Notes: generated by a model not told the origin, from the sequence alone. Numbered from the stretch's first letter, positions 1 through 9,022 are shown. The stretch is DNA of 41,033 nt from CAZXCQ01 sp964639275 (GCA_964639275.1 CAZXCQ010000009.1:1-41033); one strand, 5' to 3'. Numbers and translations: made by a program.

Positions 1-14
1 CGGGGAAAAGAATG

Positions 15-55
15 CAACCTTGAACCCCTGAACCTTTGAACCCGTGAACGGTTAC
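15..55 (+). repeat. TGAACCNN octamer repeat, copy 1
   Basis: A 41-bp block made of four successive 8-nt units of the form TGAACCNN (starting at 21, 29, 37 and 45). Its exact reverse complement occurs at 9054-9094, and the identity stops sharply at both ends. It lies upstream of the tRNA gene. This looks like a member of a dispersed intergenic repeat family; no coding capacity is visible. Confidence 0.9.
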
Positions 56-68
56 GAAAAATCCTTGA

Positions 69-74
69 TATAAT
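69..74 (+). promoter_or_regulatory. -10 element upstream of tRNA-Arg
   Basis: A perfect TATAAT lies about 20 nt before the tRNA 5' end, which fits a short leader. No convincing -35 hexamer is seen at 16-18 nt spacing, where the octamer repeat ends, so the call rests on the -10 box and its position. Confidence 0.45.
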
Positions 75-94
75 GAAAAATCAGAAAACCACCT

Positions 95-171
95 GCGCCT
101 GTAGCTCAGATGGATAGAGCAGCGGACTTCTAATCCGCAGGCCGCAGGTTCGAATCCTGCCAGGCGCGCCA
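95..171 (+). tRNA. tRNA-Arg (anticodon UCU)
   Basis: A 77-nt cloverleaf with encoded CCA (169-171). The acceptor stem GCGCCTG (95-101) pairs with CAGGCGC (161-167). The anticodon stem GCGGA (122-126) pairs with TCCGC (134-138) around the loop CTTCTAA, giving anticodon TCT at 129-131, which reads AGA and AGG. The T-arm contains GGTTCGAATCC. AGG and AGA are frequent arginine codons in the genes of this window, so this is a heavily used tRNA. glyQ begins only 31 nt downstream, so read-through co-transcription is plausible. Confidence 0.97.
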
Positions 172-202
172 ACCGTGTATTCAAAAGGTCAGCGAGGACC
201 CG

Positions 203-1099
203 ATGACTTTTCAAGAACTGATTATGACCCTGGAGAAATTCTGGGCCGATAATGGCTGTCTCATCCAGCAGCCCTATGATTTGGAGGTGGGTGCGGGGAC
301 CTTTAACCCGGCAACCCTTTTGAGGGCCCTGGGCCCAGAACCATGGTCTGTGGCATATGTGGAGCCGTCCAGACGCCCAACGGACGGCCGGTATGGGGAT
401 AACCCCAACCGGTTGGGGCACTATTATCAATACCAGGTGATAATAAAGCCCTCACCGCTTGACATTCAGGATATCTACCTTAACAGTCTCAAGGCCCTTG
501 GCATTGATCCCCTTGATCACGACATCCGCTTTGTTGAGGATGACTGGGAATCCCCCACCCTGGGTGCCTCCGGACTGGGCTGGGAGGTCTGGCTAGACGG
601 CATGGAGATCACGCAGTTTACCTATTTCCAACTGGCAGGGAGCATCAGGCTGGATCCCATTTCAGTGGAAATAACATATGGGCTTGAAAGGATCGCCATG
701 TATCTGCAAGAGAAGGAGAATGTCTTTGATCTCTTGTGGAATGATCGGGTGACCTATGGGGATGTCCACAAAAAGGGGGAATGGGAGCTTTCGACCTACA
801 ATTTTGAGATTGCCGATGTGGAGATGCTCGTTAAGACCTTTGATCTTTATGAACAGGAGGCAAAAAGGGTCAGCGAGAAGGGTTTGGTCCTTCCGGCCTA
901 CGATTACTGCCTGAAATGCTCACACATCTTTAATATCATGGATGCCAGGGGGGCGATCAGCGTGAGTGAAAGGACCCACTATATTGACCGTATCAGGAAT
1001 CTCGCCCGTCTGGCTTCAAAGAACTATCTTGCCCAACGGGAAGAGATGGGTTATCCGCTTATGGGGAAATGGGATAGGGGAAGGCGGCTGCGAATTTGA
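203..1099 (+). CDS. glyQ: Glycyl-tRNA synthetase alpha subunit
   Basis: Catalytic subunit of the bacterial alpha2beta2 glycyl-tRNA synthetase, which activates glycine with ATP and charges tRNA-Gly in the cytoplasm. The 298-residue length matches the family. The N-terminus carries the class II core sequence FWADNGCLIQQPYD and then VEPSRRPTDGRYGDNPNR, both strongly conserved in GlyQ. The C-terminal part contains the usual YDYCLKCSH and SERTHYIDRIR segments. The ATG is preceded by a GCGAGGA ribosome-binding site. The beta subunit gene follows after 137 nt, a gap filled by a dispersed repeat, so alpha and beta remain adjacent as in most bacteria with the two-subunit enzyme. Identification is secure. 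Confidence 0.98.
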   Translation: MTFQELIMTLEKFWADNGCLIQQPYDLEVGAGTFNPATLLRALGPEPWSVAYVEPSRRPTDGRYGDNPNRLGHYYQYQVIIKPSPLDIQDIYLNSLKALGIDPLDHDIRFVEDDWESPTLGASGLGWEVWLDGMEITQFTYFQLAGSIRLDPISVEITYGLERIAMYLQEKENVFDLLWNDRVTYGDVHKKGEWELSTYNFEIADVEMLVKTFDLYEQEAKRVSEKGLVLPAYDYCLKCSHIFNIMDARGAISVSERTHYIDRIRNLARLASKNYLAQREEMGYPLMGKWDRGRRLRI

Positions 1100-1104
1100 G
1101 GACT

Positions 1105-1203
1105 CGTAACACCTTAGCTTTTTGAAAACCGGGCAATGGGCATTCCGAACCCCCATTGCCCTGTCCAAGTGTCAATGTTGAAATGGGCTAAATTGATGCG
1201 AGA
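1105..1203 (+). repeat. Hairpin-bearing ~100-nt dispersed repeat, copy A
   Basis: It fills the glyQ-glyS gap. It starts with a GTAACNCCTTAG-type end, has a perfect 10-bp inverted repeat (GGGCAATGGG at 1131-1140 and CCCATTGCCC at 1152-1161, with an 11-nt loop), and ends with the tail CTAAATTGATGCGAG. Related copies are at 30313-30434 (same strand), 38372-38471 and 40862-40946 (opposite strand), with a tail fragment at 28424-28451. The hairpin has no T-run, so it is not an ordinary terminator. No ORF lies inside. Confidence 0.85.
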
Positions 1204-1236
1204 ATTCATATCAACCGAGAGGGTTCATAGAGGGAT

Positions 1237-3315
1237 ATGGGTGCAGAGTTAGTCTTAGAGATTGGAACGGAGGAGGTCCCTTCGGGGTATCTGGAGAAAG
1301 GATTATGGGATCTACGGCTACTTGCAGAGTCCTGTCTGAGGGATAACCGGATTAAAGTGGCTGATGGCCTTTATACCTATGGGACACCCCGGAGGCTGGT
1401 CCTGATCGGCAGAGGGATTTCAGAGAGGCAGGAGGATCTCGTCCAGGAGGTTACCGGTCCACCAAAGCGGGTCGCCTACGATCAAGAGGGAACACCTACA
1501 AAGGCGGCCCTGGGGTTTGCGGAAAAACAAGGGGTATCGGTCAAGGATCTGGAGCTTATTGAGACCCCAAAAGGGGAATATCTCTATGTCAAGAGCCTGT
1601 TACCCGGAAGGCCAACCCGGGATGTCCTGGCAGAGTCATTGCCTCAACTCATCGCCGATATTCCCTGGCCCAAGTCCATGCGCTGGGGGGATATAGGCTT
1701 CCCTTTTGTAAGACCCATCCATTGGATACTCTGTCTCCTCAATGGTCAAGTTGTACCCTTTGAGGTGGCCGGGATAAGGAGTGGTAACACCACCCGGGGG
1801 CATCGGTTTATGGCACCTGAGACCATGGAGATCTCGGATGTCCAGGACTACTTCCGGAGACTGGCAAAGGCCTTTGTCATAGTCGATCAGCAAGAGAGGG
1901 GCAGGGCTGTGGAAAGGGTGGCCGGGGAGGTGGCCGCAACTGTTGAAGGGACCGTTTCACAGGACCCCGAACTGGTATCAACGGTGGCAAATCTGGTTGA
2001 ATACCCCTCTGCTGTCAGCGGGAGTTTTGATGAGTCGTTCCTGGCGCTCCCTGCGCCGGTCCTGATTACTGCCATGAAAGAACACCAAAAATATTTTGCC
2101 ATTTATGACGGCAAAGGCCTGTTGATGCCCAGTTTTGTGGCGGTAAACAATACGGTTGCAAGGGACGTGTCAACTGTTCAGAAGGGACATGAACGGGTCT
2201 TGCGTGCCAGGCTATCTGATGCGGACTTCTTTTTTAGGGAGGACCGAAAAAGGCCCCTTCTGGATCGGCTCGATGAGCTAAGAAGGGTGATCTATCATGC
2301 GAGACTGGGGACCTCCTTTGCCAAGGTCGAACGTTTTACGCAACTCGCCGAATATCTGGCCGAGATGGTCCTCCCGGAAAAGGTCGATCGCGTGCGACTG
2401 ACGGCGAGGCTCTGCAAATGTGACCTGGTCACCCAGATGGTAACGGAATTCCCCACACTTCAGGGGGTTATGGGGAGAGAGTATGGTCGGATAGAGGGGT
2501 ACCCTGAAGAGGTCTGCCAGGGGATATATGAGCACTACCTCCCCCTGCGATCGGGTAGCTCCCTCCCCACATCTGCGATCGGAGCCATCGTCGGGCTGGC
2601 GGACCGGATGGATACCATTGCCGGGTGTTTTGTGATCGGTCTTGAGCCGACCGGGAGTGCGGATCCCTTTGCCCTCCGCAGACACGCCCTTGCCATTATC
2701 AGGATTATTGAAGATAGGAGATGGGACCTGTCTCTGATAGAGTTCGTCCAGAAATCCCTTCTGGTCTTATCCGAGGAGATGGAACTGGATCGTGTCGAAG
2801 TGCTTGGCCGGGTGGCCGGGTTTTTCAGGGAGCGTTACAAGAACATGATGCTGGGGGCAGGATATCCATCTGATCTCATCGAGTCAGTGATCTCCCTGGG
2901 GCTGGAGAGGATTACAGGGCTGCGGAAGAGAATCGAACAGCTCAATAGATTTGCCTCGGAATCGGATGAATTTCAGGAACTGGCCCTGGCCTTTAAAAGG
3001 GTTAGCAATATTCTGAAAAAACAACAGACGGTCTTTGCGGTCGACCCCGGTCTGTTTCAAGAGGCGTGTGAATCCACCCTTTGGGAGGCGTTTCAGTCCC
3101 TGAAGGGGGATGTGCATGAGCACCTCGCCAGGGGTGCCTACTATGAGGCCCTGGAGATCATGGTGGGTCTCAGGGAGCCGGTGGATCTATTTTTTGACGG
3201 CGTGGAGGTCCTCACCAGGGATGACAGGGCATTGAGAGAAAACCGGGTGGGGATATTGCAGCATGTGGCTGGTCTTTTTATGAGCGTTGCAGACCTCTCA
3301 AAATTCTCCCTCTAG
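1237..3315 (+). CDS. glyS: Glycyl-tRNA synthetase beta subunit
   Basis: Beta subunit of the two-subunit glycyl-tRNA synthetase; it binds tRNA-Gly and supports aminoacylation by GlyQ. The 692-residue length is normal for GlyS. Hallmarks are the N-terminal LVLEIGTEEVPSGYLEKG, the central RWGDIGFPFVRPIHWI segment, MKEHQKYFAI, and ADPFALRRHALAIIRI leading into a C-terminal DALR-like anticodon-binding helical domain. The ATG has an AGAGGGA site directly upstream. The 5' gap is occupied by a hairpin repeat whose tail ends about 34 nt before the start, so translation or transcript stability of the beta subunit could be influenced by it (inference). Confidence 0.98.
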   Translation: MGAELVLEIGTEEVPSGYLEKGLWDLRLLAESCLRDNRIKVADGLYTYGTPRRLVLIGRGISERQEDLVQEVTGPPKRVAYDQEGTPTKAALGFAEKQGVSVKDLELIETPKGEYLYVKSLLPGRPTRDVLAESLPQLIADIPWPKSMRWGDIGFPFVRPIHWILCLLNGQVVPFEVAGIRSGNTTRGHRFMAPETMEISDVQDYFRRLAKAFVIVDQQERGRAVERVAGEVAATVEGTVSQDPELVSTVANLVEYPSAVSGSFDESFLALPAPVLITAMKEHQKYFAIYDGKGLLMPSFVAVNNTVARDVSTVQKGHERVLRARLSDADFFFREDRKRPLLDRLDELRRVIYHARLGTSFAKVERFTQLAEYLAEMVLPEKVDRVRLTARLCKCDLVTQMVTEFPTLQGVMGREYGRIEGYPEEVCQGIYEHYLPLRSGSSLPTSAIGAIVGLADRMDTIAGCFVIGLEPTGSADPFALRRHALAIIRIIEDRRWDLSLIEFVQKSLLVLSEEMELDRVEVLGRVAGFFRERYKNMMLGAGYPSDLIESVISLGLERITGLRKRIEQLNRFASESDEFQELALAFKRVSNILKKQQTVFAVDPGLFQEACESTLWEAFQSLKGDVHEHLARGAYYEALEIMVGLREPVDLFFDGVEVLTRDDRALRENRVGILQHVAGLFMSVADLSKFSL

Positions 3316-3413
3316 GACGAGGCAGGGGTTCGCAGGTTACACGATGAGCTAGATCAATGGTTTCAGACATTCCATCTTCTCCTTTGGCTCCATTCTGATT
3401 CAGGCTACTTTGC

Positions 3414-4619
3414 CTAGGGCTTTTTGATCAATATATACAATTCCCCTTCATGTCTCAGGTGCCCGGCGGCCACTTCGGCATATGGGCCGCTTCCCAAAAA
3501 GAGATCAGCCCGGCCGGCCCCTTTGATTGCCCCGCCCGTGTCCTGATTTAAGACAAAACGGGAGAATTTTGTCCAACCGGTGATATGGCCGGAGGCATCG
3601 ACTACGGGCTTTTGAGAGGATATGAAGGCCAGGGCCCCCTTGGGAAAAAGCCTTGAGTCCAGGGCCAGGGATCTCCCGGGGGTTACCGGAGTATTGAGGT
3701 TACCCAAGGGGCCATTTTTGAGGACCCGGAAAAAGACGTATGAGGGATTGTGATTGAGGATCTCTCTGACAAGCTCGGGATGTGAGGCGATGTATCCGCG
3801 AATCGCCTGCATCGAGAGCTCCTCCTTTGACAGGTAGCCCTTATCCAGCATATAGCGGCCAATACTCTGATACGGTCGACCGTTTGAGGCCATATAGCCA
3901 ACAGACAAGGTGTCTCCGTTGGGCAATCTCAACCGACCCGAACCCTGTATCTGGAGAAAGCTAACGTCAAGCGGGTCCTTTAGCCACGCGATTTCCAGAC
4001 CGCGTCCCTCTAACACGTTTTCGACATCGATCTGGTATCTGGAATAGTAGGGCAAGACCTTATCGCCATCAATCCTGGCAACGATCTTCTGACCCTCATA
4101 CTCCTTTTTGAAAAGGGACAGATCGATTTTTACCAGATCATCGGGTTTTCGGTATATGGGATATTTGAAGGAATCATCGGGTCTTAGCCTGGCATCGAAG
4201 ACTGGCTCAAAGTAAGCCGTGAAGAGGACACTGGGATTCCCCACACGTCCAGCAGCCCGGTAGACCTTGAAATGCGCCTCAATCTCTTTGTTCAACCGAT
4301 CAAGGTCAGGGCCTTCGGTGATGAGCTTCAAAAAGGCTTGCTGAGTTTGTTTCACCTGCAGACAGCTAAATCGATCAGGCCCGTAAATGAATATCTTCTT
4401 GGGATCGAGACGATTTAGATACGCGATGTTTCTTTTTAAGGCCAGGGTGAGCGAATCCAATGGCGCGTCGTCACGAAAGGTGGGGTAGAAAAACGTGAGC
4501 GGCACCAGGGCCTCCTCCGGATCTTTGACCTCTCTTTTTAGGGCCGGGTAGCAGCCCAAGAGGCAGAAGAGACCCAAAAAAAGGAGCGATCTGGAAAAAG
4601 GCCCTTTATTGCCCAGCAT
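3414..4619 (-). CDS. mltA: Membrane-bound lytic murein transglycosylase A (lipoprotein)
   Basis: Cleaves the MurNAc-GlcNAc bond of peptidoglycan non-hydrolytically, giving 1,6-anhydro ends, and acts from the inner face of the outer membrane. The ATG at 4619 is preferred over an upstream TTG at 4658 because it has an AAGGG site and leaves a normal lipoprotein signal: a short basic start, the hydrophobic run LLFLGLFCLLGC, and a lipobox Cys at residue 23 of the 401-residue protein. The MltA domain follows (FTAYFEPVFDA, FLQIQGSGRLRLPNG, VGYMASNGRPYQSIG). The C-terminal 3D domain (LALDSRLFPKGALAFI to ADLFLGSG) carries the conserved aspartates. It is a single minus-strand gene between plus-strand glyS and lpxC, divergent from lpxC. 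Confidence 0.95.
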   Translation of the reverse strand: MLGNKGPFSRSLLFLGLFCLLGCYPALKREVKDPEEALVPLTFFYPTFRDDAPLDSLTLALKRNIAYLNRLDPKKIFIYGPDRFSCLQVKQTQQAFLKLITEGPDLDRLNKEIEAHFKVYRAAGRVGNPSVLFTAYFEPVFDARLRPDDSFKYPIYRKPDDLVKIDLSLFKKEYEGQKIVARIDGDKVLPYYSRYQIDVENVLEGRGLEIAWLKDPLDVSFLQIQGSGRLRLPNGDTLSVGYMASNGRPYQSIGRYMLDKGYLSKEELSMQAIRGYIASHPELVREILNHNPSYVFFRVLKNGPLGNLNTPVTPGRSLALDSRLFPKGALAFISSQKPVVDASGHITGWTKFSRFVLNQDTGGAIKGAGRADLFLGSGPYAEVAAGHLRHEGELYILIKKP

Positions 4620-4926
4620 GGATACCCTTAGACAAATACCATGAAACCCTTTTCTCAAACAACCGGGAGGTTGGGCAGAACACCACTTGTCTCCCCTGAT
4701 GTTGATTTTGTAAAGAAGAGAATGTGTTTTTTTTTACACACCCCGGAGATCGCCGGGATATCTTGAGATCCATTGTAGAGGCGCCAGAAAGATTTTGAGC
4801 CAACCAAATCAATAGGATAGGGCGATCCTGTTTACGCCCCACTCCTTTCCCCGTTTGTTGGCATGTTACTTGCTTGCCTTAAATCGGGAGAAAAAATACC
4901 TATTCAATCAGAGCCAGGAGCAGATA
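4620..4926. other. Divergent intergenic region between mltA and lpxC
   Basis: About 307 nt that must contain start signals for both divergent genes. Open frames here (an N-terminal extension of lpxC and one on the minus strand) have no family support. A weak inverted repeat TGTGT/ACACA around a run of eight T lies at 4723-4740. No promoter good enough to call was found on either strand. Confidence 0.4.
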
Positions 4927-5856
4927 GTGGATTTCAAACAGCGGACGTTAAAGGATGAGGTTAGCTGCACAGGTATAGGACTTCATACAGGTGAAAAGGT
5001 CAAGATAAATCTGAGACCGGCTCCGGTTAATACAGGCGTAAGATTTGTAAGGACTGATTTGGATGGTCACCCGGTGGTTGAGGCGCGCTTTGATAATGTC
5101 TATGACACGACTCTGGCGACCACCATCGGGTCGGACGGCTGCAGGGTGGCAACGATTGAACACCTGATGGCCGCTTTTTTTGGTGTGGGTATCGACAATG
5201 CCGTGGTGGAGCTTGATGGCCCGGAAGTACCCATTATGGATGGGAGTGCAGCCCCTTTTGTCTTTCTCATAAAGAGCGTGGGGATCAAGGAGCAAAAGGC
5301 GCCAAAACGATTTATCGTCATCAAAAAGCCCTTTAAGGTGGACGACGGCAACCGCTCGGTCGCCATATATCCATCCAAAGAACTGAAGATAACCTACACG
5401 ATCGATTTTCAGCACCCCCTTCTGAGAAACCAGGAGTATGAATTGACCTTTTCCGGAGGGGATTTTTCAAGAGAGATAAGCAGGGCCAGGACCTTTGGGT
5501 TTCTCAGAGATGTCCAGACCCTGAAGGAAAACGGCCTGGCCAAGGGCGGTTCACTCGACAATGCGGTCGTGATAGATGACTTTAGGATAATTAACGAGGA
5601 TGGGCTCAGATTTAGTGATGAGTTTGTAAGGCACAAGATCCTGGATTTTATCGGAGATCTATCGATCATCGGGGCCCCGGTGATCGGTCATTTTGTAGCC
5701 AAAAAATCCGGGCATTATCTTAACCAATATATGTTGAGGGGATTAATGGAGTCGAAAAGGCATTGGAAGGAGTTGACCTTTGAGACCCCTCAAGAATGTA
5801 CTGAAAAGATGATAAAGATACCGGTCTTTGGTGCACCGGACCCTTTGCCTGCCTAA
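4927..5856 (+). CDS. lpxC: UDP-3-O-acyl-N-acetylglucosamine deacetylase
   Basis: Zinc hydrolase that removes the N-acetyl group from UDP-3-O-acyl-GlcNAc, the committed step of lipid A synthesis in the cytoplasm. The GTG at 4927 is chosen because AGGAG lies six bases upstream and the resulting 309-residue protein starts as LpxC proteins do (DFKQRTLKDEVSCTGIGLHTG). A longer in-frame start at 4855 would add 24 unrelated residues. Zinc ligands are visible in TIEHLMAAFFG (His) and RHKILDFIGD (His and Asp), and the catalytic His is in KKSGHYLN. A Rho-independent terminator follows, so lpxC appears to be a single-gene unit, separate from the other lpx genes further downstream. Confidence 0.97.
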   Translation: MDFKQRTLKDEVSCTGIGLHTGEKVKINLRPAPVNTGVRFVRTDLDGHPVVEARFDNVYDTTLATTIGSDGCRVATIEHLMAAFFGVGIDNAVVELDGPEVPIMDGSAAPFVFLIKSVGIKEQKAPKRFIVIKKPFKVDDGNRSVAIYPSKELKITYTIDFQHPLLRNQEYELTFSGGDFSREISRARTFGFLRDVQTLKENGLAKGGSLDNAVVIDDFRIINEDGLRFSDEFVRHKILDFIGDLSIIGAPVIGHFVAKKSGHYLNQYMLRGLMESKRHWKELTFETPQECTEKMIKIPVFGAPDPLPA

Positions 5857-5883
5857 GCTAACCAGAAATATCCAAAAATACAT

Positions 5884-5923
5884 AAGGGCATCGCCTGGAG
5901 TGATCCGTGGAGATGCCCTTTTT
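5884..5923 (+). terminator. Rho-independent terminator after lpxC
   Basis: A perfect 9-bp stem, AAGGGCATC (5884-5892) with GATGCCCTT (5912-5920), a 19-nt loop, and a run of five T counting the stem end. It lies 27 nt after the lpxC stop. Confidence 0.65.
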
Positions 5924-6002
5924 GTCTCTTGGAGGTCCTTGTGGCGAAAGGATAGTCAGGTCTGAGCAGACGATGAATTGGCCCACAAGTGGCGATCCGA
6001 CC

Positions 6003-6031
6003 TTGCATTTTGACGGGCTCTCACCTATTAT
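6003..6031 (+). promoter_or_regulatory. Candidate sigma-70 promoter for the DUF4390-kinase unit
   Basis: TTGCAT (6003-6008) and TATTAT (6026-6031) with 17-nt spacing. The -10 box matches at 5 of 6 positions; the -35 is weak at 3 of 6. It lies between the lpxC terminator and the next gene and would give a leader of about 60 nt. Confidence 0.4.
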
Positions 6032-6100
6032 ACCCCATCAGGCTTTCTGACTTTGTACTTCCATGGACCATACCGCCTACCCCTTTGTGAGGAAGAGCAT

Positions 6101-6682
6101 ATGAGGACTCTCGCCTCCAGAGACAAAACACTGAGATCAATCGTCGCGCTGATCCTCTCGATCAATTTGTTCTTGGTAATGCCAGCAGGCGCCGAAGAGG
6201 CGCGTTTGACAGACATCGTGATTACCAACACACGTGACCATCTCCTTTTGTATTTCACCGTGACCGACTGCTTTACCGTGGATATGGAAAAGGCCATTGA
6301 AAATGGGATCGTTACGACCTTTACATTCTTTGTAAGACTCTATGAATCAAGGACCTTCTGGTGGGACAGAAAAATAGCAGACCTAAAGGTAAACCACGAA
6401 ATTCAATACGATAATCTAAAAAAGATCTATGTGATAAAATTATCAGAAAAAGAAAAATCGGTCTCGGTCAACGATTTTGACGAGGCCAAAAAGTTGATGT
6501 CCGAAATCGTGGGCCTCAAGGTCACTGAACTGCGTAACCTTCACAGAAATAGTCGCTACCAAATCCGCATGATGGCCAAACTTGACGAGATAAAGCTCCC
6601 CTTCTATTTGCATTATGTCTTGTTCTTTCTCTCACTGTGGGATTTTGAGACCGACTGGTATACCGTTGATTTTAGATACTGA
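6101..6682 (+). CDS. DUF4390 family secreted protein
   Basis: A 193-residue protein of unknown function, recognised as DUF4390-like from its beta-rich core (LTDIVITNTRDHLLLYFTVTD), the TFTFFVRLY segment and its position before an NtrY-like kinase. The ATG at 6101 is chosen for its GAGGAAGAG ribosome-binding site and because it leaves a clean signal peptide (basic start, hydrophobic stretch near residues 12-28, AGA-EEA cleavage site), predicting export to the periplasm. The in-frame ATG at 6053 adds 16 residues before the signal and is less likely. The kinase gene begins 108 nt downstream past a terminator-like hairpin. The neighbourhood suggests a periplasmic role linked to the kinase, but no biochemical activity can be assigned. 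Confidence 0.75.
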   Translation: MRTLASRDKTLRSIVALILSINLFLVMPAGAEEARLTDIVITNTRDHLLLYFTVTDCFTVDMEKAIENGIVTTFTFFVRLYESRTFWWDRKIADLKVNHEIQYDNLKKIYVIKLSEKEKSVSVNDFDEAKKLMSEIVGLKVTELRNLHRNSRYQIRMMAKLDEIKLPFYLHYVLFFLSLWDFETDWYTVDFRY

Positions 6683-6715
6683 CAAAAAGATGTGTTCCCC
6701 GAGATGATTGAGTGT

Positions 6716-6754
6716 GGGCCGGAGCGTACGACCCGGAGGTGCGGCCCTCTTTTT
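6716..6754 (+). terminator. Possible terminator or attenuator between the DUF4390 gene and kinase
   Basis: Stem GGGCCG (6716-6721) with CGGCCC (6742-6747), a 20-nt loop containing further CCGG complementarity, then TCTTTTT. The stem is short, so partial read-through into the kinase is likely. Confidence 0.4.
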
Positions 6755-6790
6755 GCGGATGAGAAATAATCATTAATCACCCTGAGCGCC

Positions 6791-9022
6791 ATGCAGGAAT
6801 ACCTGGAAGCAAAAAGACAAGATCTGAGGAGACGACGCAGGGAAAGGTATCTGATTATCCTCCTGATCGTCGTGATTTCGGTCTTGATCTATATGGGGAT
6901 AGGCGTCTTTAATTTGGGACGAGGCCTTCCGTTCTCAAGCAGTATACTTGTTTTCGCCCTTATTAATATCAATGTCATCCTGCTCCTCCTTCTCCTCTTT
7001 CTCACGGTCCGGAATCTGGTCAAGCTCCTCTTTGAAAGAAGAAAGGGTATCATGGGGGCGAAGCTAAGGACCAGGCTGGTCTTGGCCTTTATGACCCTGT
7101 CACTCCTGCCCACCACCATCCTGTTTTTTGTGTCCGTGCAATTCATATCGACCTCCATCGAATACTGGTTCAACCTCCAGATCGAACGGTCTTTGAAGAA
7201 TTCCCTGGAAGTCGGCCAGGACTACTACAAGGGCATTGGCGATGAGATCATTTCTTTTGGCAATCACTTGAGCAGGATCATCACCTATGAAGGTTATATG
7301 TTGCTTTCACGCAAAGAAAAGCTTGAAAAATTTGTTCCGGAAAAACAAAAGGAATTTGGTCTGGCCTCTCTGGGGGTCGTCTCCGATAAGCTGGACCCCA
7401 GGGCCGTCTCTAAGGATCACCGGATCGATTTGAGCACATTCAAGGGTCCGGGAGCAGATATCTTGAGAAAATGCTTTGAGAGTGGTGCTGATAGCCAGTA
7501 TATCCAGTCTTCTCCACACGGTGATCTTGTGACCGGCATCGTGCCTATCTTTTCGAGGACGAAGTCGAAGGCGGTGGTGGGCCTTATCGTCCTTTCCAAG
7601 TTTGTACCAGGTAGTTTTGTCAACCGACTAAAGGCCATCTCCAGGGGACTGCAGGAGTATCAGCAACTTAAGATGCTCAAAAAACCCATAAAAATAAGCC
7701 ATATGGTGACCCTTTCGATTGTTACCCTCTTGATTATCTTTTCATCGGTATGGTTCGGGTTCTATCTGTCGAGGCAAATAACCGTCCCCATTAAGGAACT
7801 TGCCGAAGGAACAAACCGGATCGCCTCCGGGGACTATGATTTTTCCATTGACCTGGGGGGGAGGGATGAGATCGGGGCCCTGGTGAACTCTTTTAACAAA
7901 ATGACGATGGACCTCAAGACAGGGAAGGAGAAGCTTGAGGAGGCCAACAGGGAACTTGTCCAGAGCAACCTGGAGCTGGAACAAAGACGCCTTTATATGG
8001 AGATTGTCCTGGCCAATGTGGCTGCTGGCGTGGTGTCGGCCGATGCCCACGGCAATATCCTCACGATCAACAAATCGGCCGAGAGGATGCTGGATATCGA
8101 CGCGAAAAGGACCACAGGAAAGAATTACCGGGATCTCCTTTCCGATGAGTATATCAAGATAATCGATGACTTCCTGGGTGATGAAGGCCTTTTCCAGAAG
8201 GGTTTCCTCAATAAACAGATCAGGTTGTCTGCCAGAAACAAAAGACTCACTTTGCTCGTATCCCTCAATGTCCTCCGGGATGATAGAAAAAACTATCTGG
8301 GTCTCGTTGCGGTCTTTGAGGACTTGAGCGAGATCGAAAAGGCCCAGAGGATGGCGGCCTGGCGAGAGGTGGCCAGACGGATTGCCCACGAGGTCAAAAA
8401 TCCCCTGACACCCATACAGCTCTCAGCCCAGCGGCTCAAAAAGAGATATGGAAAAAGGCTCGCGGGTGGGGATGAAGGGGTCTTCAAGGAATGTACCGAG
8501 ATGATCATTAGGCAGGTGGAGGAACTAAAACGGCTTGTGAATGAATTTTCCAACTTTGCCCGTATGCCAGCAGTCAATCCTTCTCCAGAAGTTATCGGCA
8601 AGATCATTGATGAGGCCATGACCCTTTACAGGGAGGCCCACAAGGGGGTAAAGATCACCTTTAACGATTCAAGGGAGGTCCCTGTCCTGGATCTGGACAG
8701 GGAGCAGATAAAGCGAGTAATGATCAACCTTCTGGAGAATGCCATTGAGGCCATGAACGGTCAGGGAGAGATTGTGGTTGACCTCAACTACGACGAGGTC
8801 CTTCAAATGGTGAGGGTTGTGGTGGCGGATACCGGTAAGGGTGTAAGACCCGAAGATAAGACAAGGATATTTGAGCCATATTTTTCTACAAAGACACAGG
8901 GGACCGGTTTGGGCCTTGCCATAGTAAGTACCATAATCACCGACCATAATGGATTTATCAGGGTCAGGGATAATTACCCCACCGGGACCAAGATCATCAT
9001 TGAGCTTCCTGTAAAGACCTAA
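6791..9022 (+). CDS. NtrY-like membrane sensor histidine kinase
   Basis: A 743-residue two-component sensor. A basic start is followed by membrane helices near residues 20-40, 49-73 and 95-118, an extracytoplasmic region, a fourth helix near 305-327, HAMP (326-380), PAS (402-515), HisKA with phospho-acceptor His533 in RIAHEVKNPLTPIQ, and an HATPase domain with N-box NLLENAIEAM, VADTGKGV and the GTGLGLAIV G-box. The layout and the N-terminal helices match the NtrY family, which senses nitrogen, redox or envelope state in different bacteria. No response regulator follows. The nearest candidate partner is the NtrX-like activator at 31579, beyond the LPS and outer-membrane genes. The signal sensed cannot be deduced from sequence. 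Confidence 0.9.
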   Translation: MQEYLEAKRQDLRRRRRERYLIILLIVVISVLIYMGIGVFNLGRGLPFSSSILVFALININVILLLLLLFLTVRNLVKLLFERRKGIMGAKLRTRLVLAFMTLSLLPTTILFFVSVQFISTSIEYWFNLQIERSLKNSLEVGQDYYKGIGDEIISFGNHLSRIITYEGYMLLSRKEKLEKFVPEKQKEFGLASLGVVSDKLDPRAVSKDHRIDLSTFKGPGADILRKCFESGADSQYIQSSPHGDLVTGIVPIFSRTKSKAVVGLIVLSKFVPGSFVNRLKAISRGLQEYQQLKMLKKPIKISHMVTLSIVTLLIIFSSVWFGFYLSRQITVPIKELAEGTNRIASGDYDFSIDLGGRDEIGALVNSFNKMTMDLKTGKEKLEEANRELVQSNLELEQRRLYMEIVLANVAAGVVSADAHGNILTINKSAERMLDIDAKRTTGKNYRDLLSDEYIKIIDDFLGDEGLFQKGFLNKQIRLSARNKRLTLLVSLNVLRDDRKNYLGLVAVFEDLSEIEKAQRMAAWREVARRIAHEVKNPLTPIQLSAQRLKKRYGKRLAGGDEGVFKECTEMIIRQVEELKRLVNEFSNFARMPAVNPSPEVIGKIIDEAMTLYREAHKGVKITFNDSREVPVLDLDREQIKRVMINLLENAIEAMNGQGEIVVDLNYDEVLQMVRVVVADTGKGVRPEDKTRIFEPYFSTKTQGTGLGLAIVSTIITDHNGFIRVRDNYPTGTKIIIELPVKT

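Noticed and set aside
1131..1161. The hairpin in repeat copy A as a Rho-independent terminator
   Set aside because: The 10-bp stem is good but there is no following T-run, and the same hairpin occurs in other contexts as part of a larger repeat.
4855..4926. Longer LpxC N-terminus from the upstream in-frame start
   Set aside because: The extra 24 residues have no family counterpart, while GTG 4927 has an AGGAG site and gives the normal length.
7742..8389. 215-codon minus-strand frame within the kinase gene
   Set aside because: It is antisense to the HAMP-PAS-HisKA coding region, which has clear motifs; no independent start signal or family pattern.
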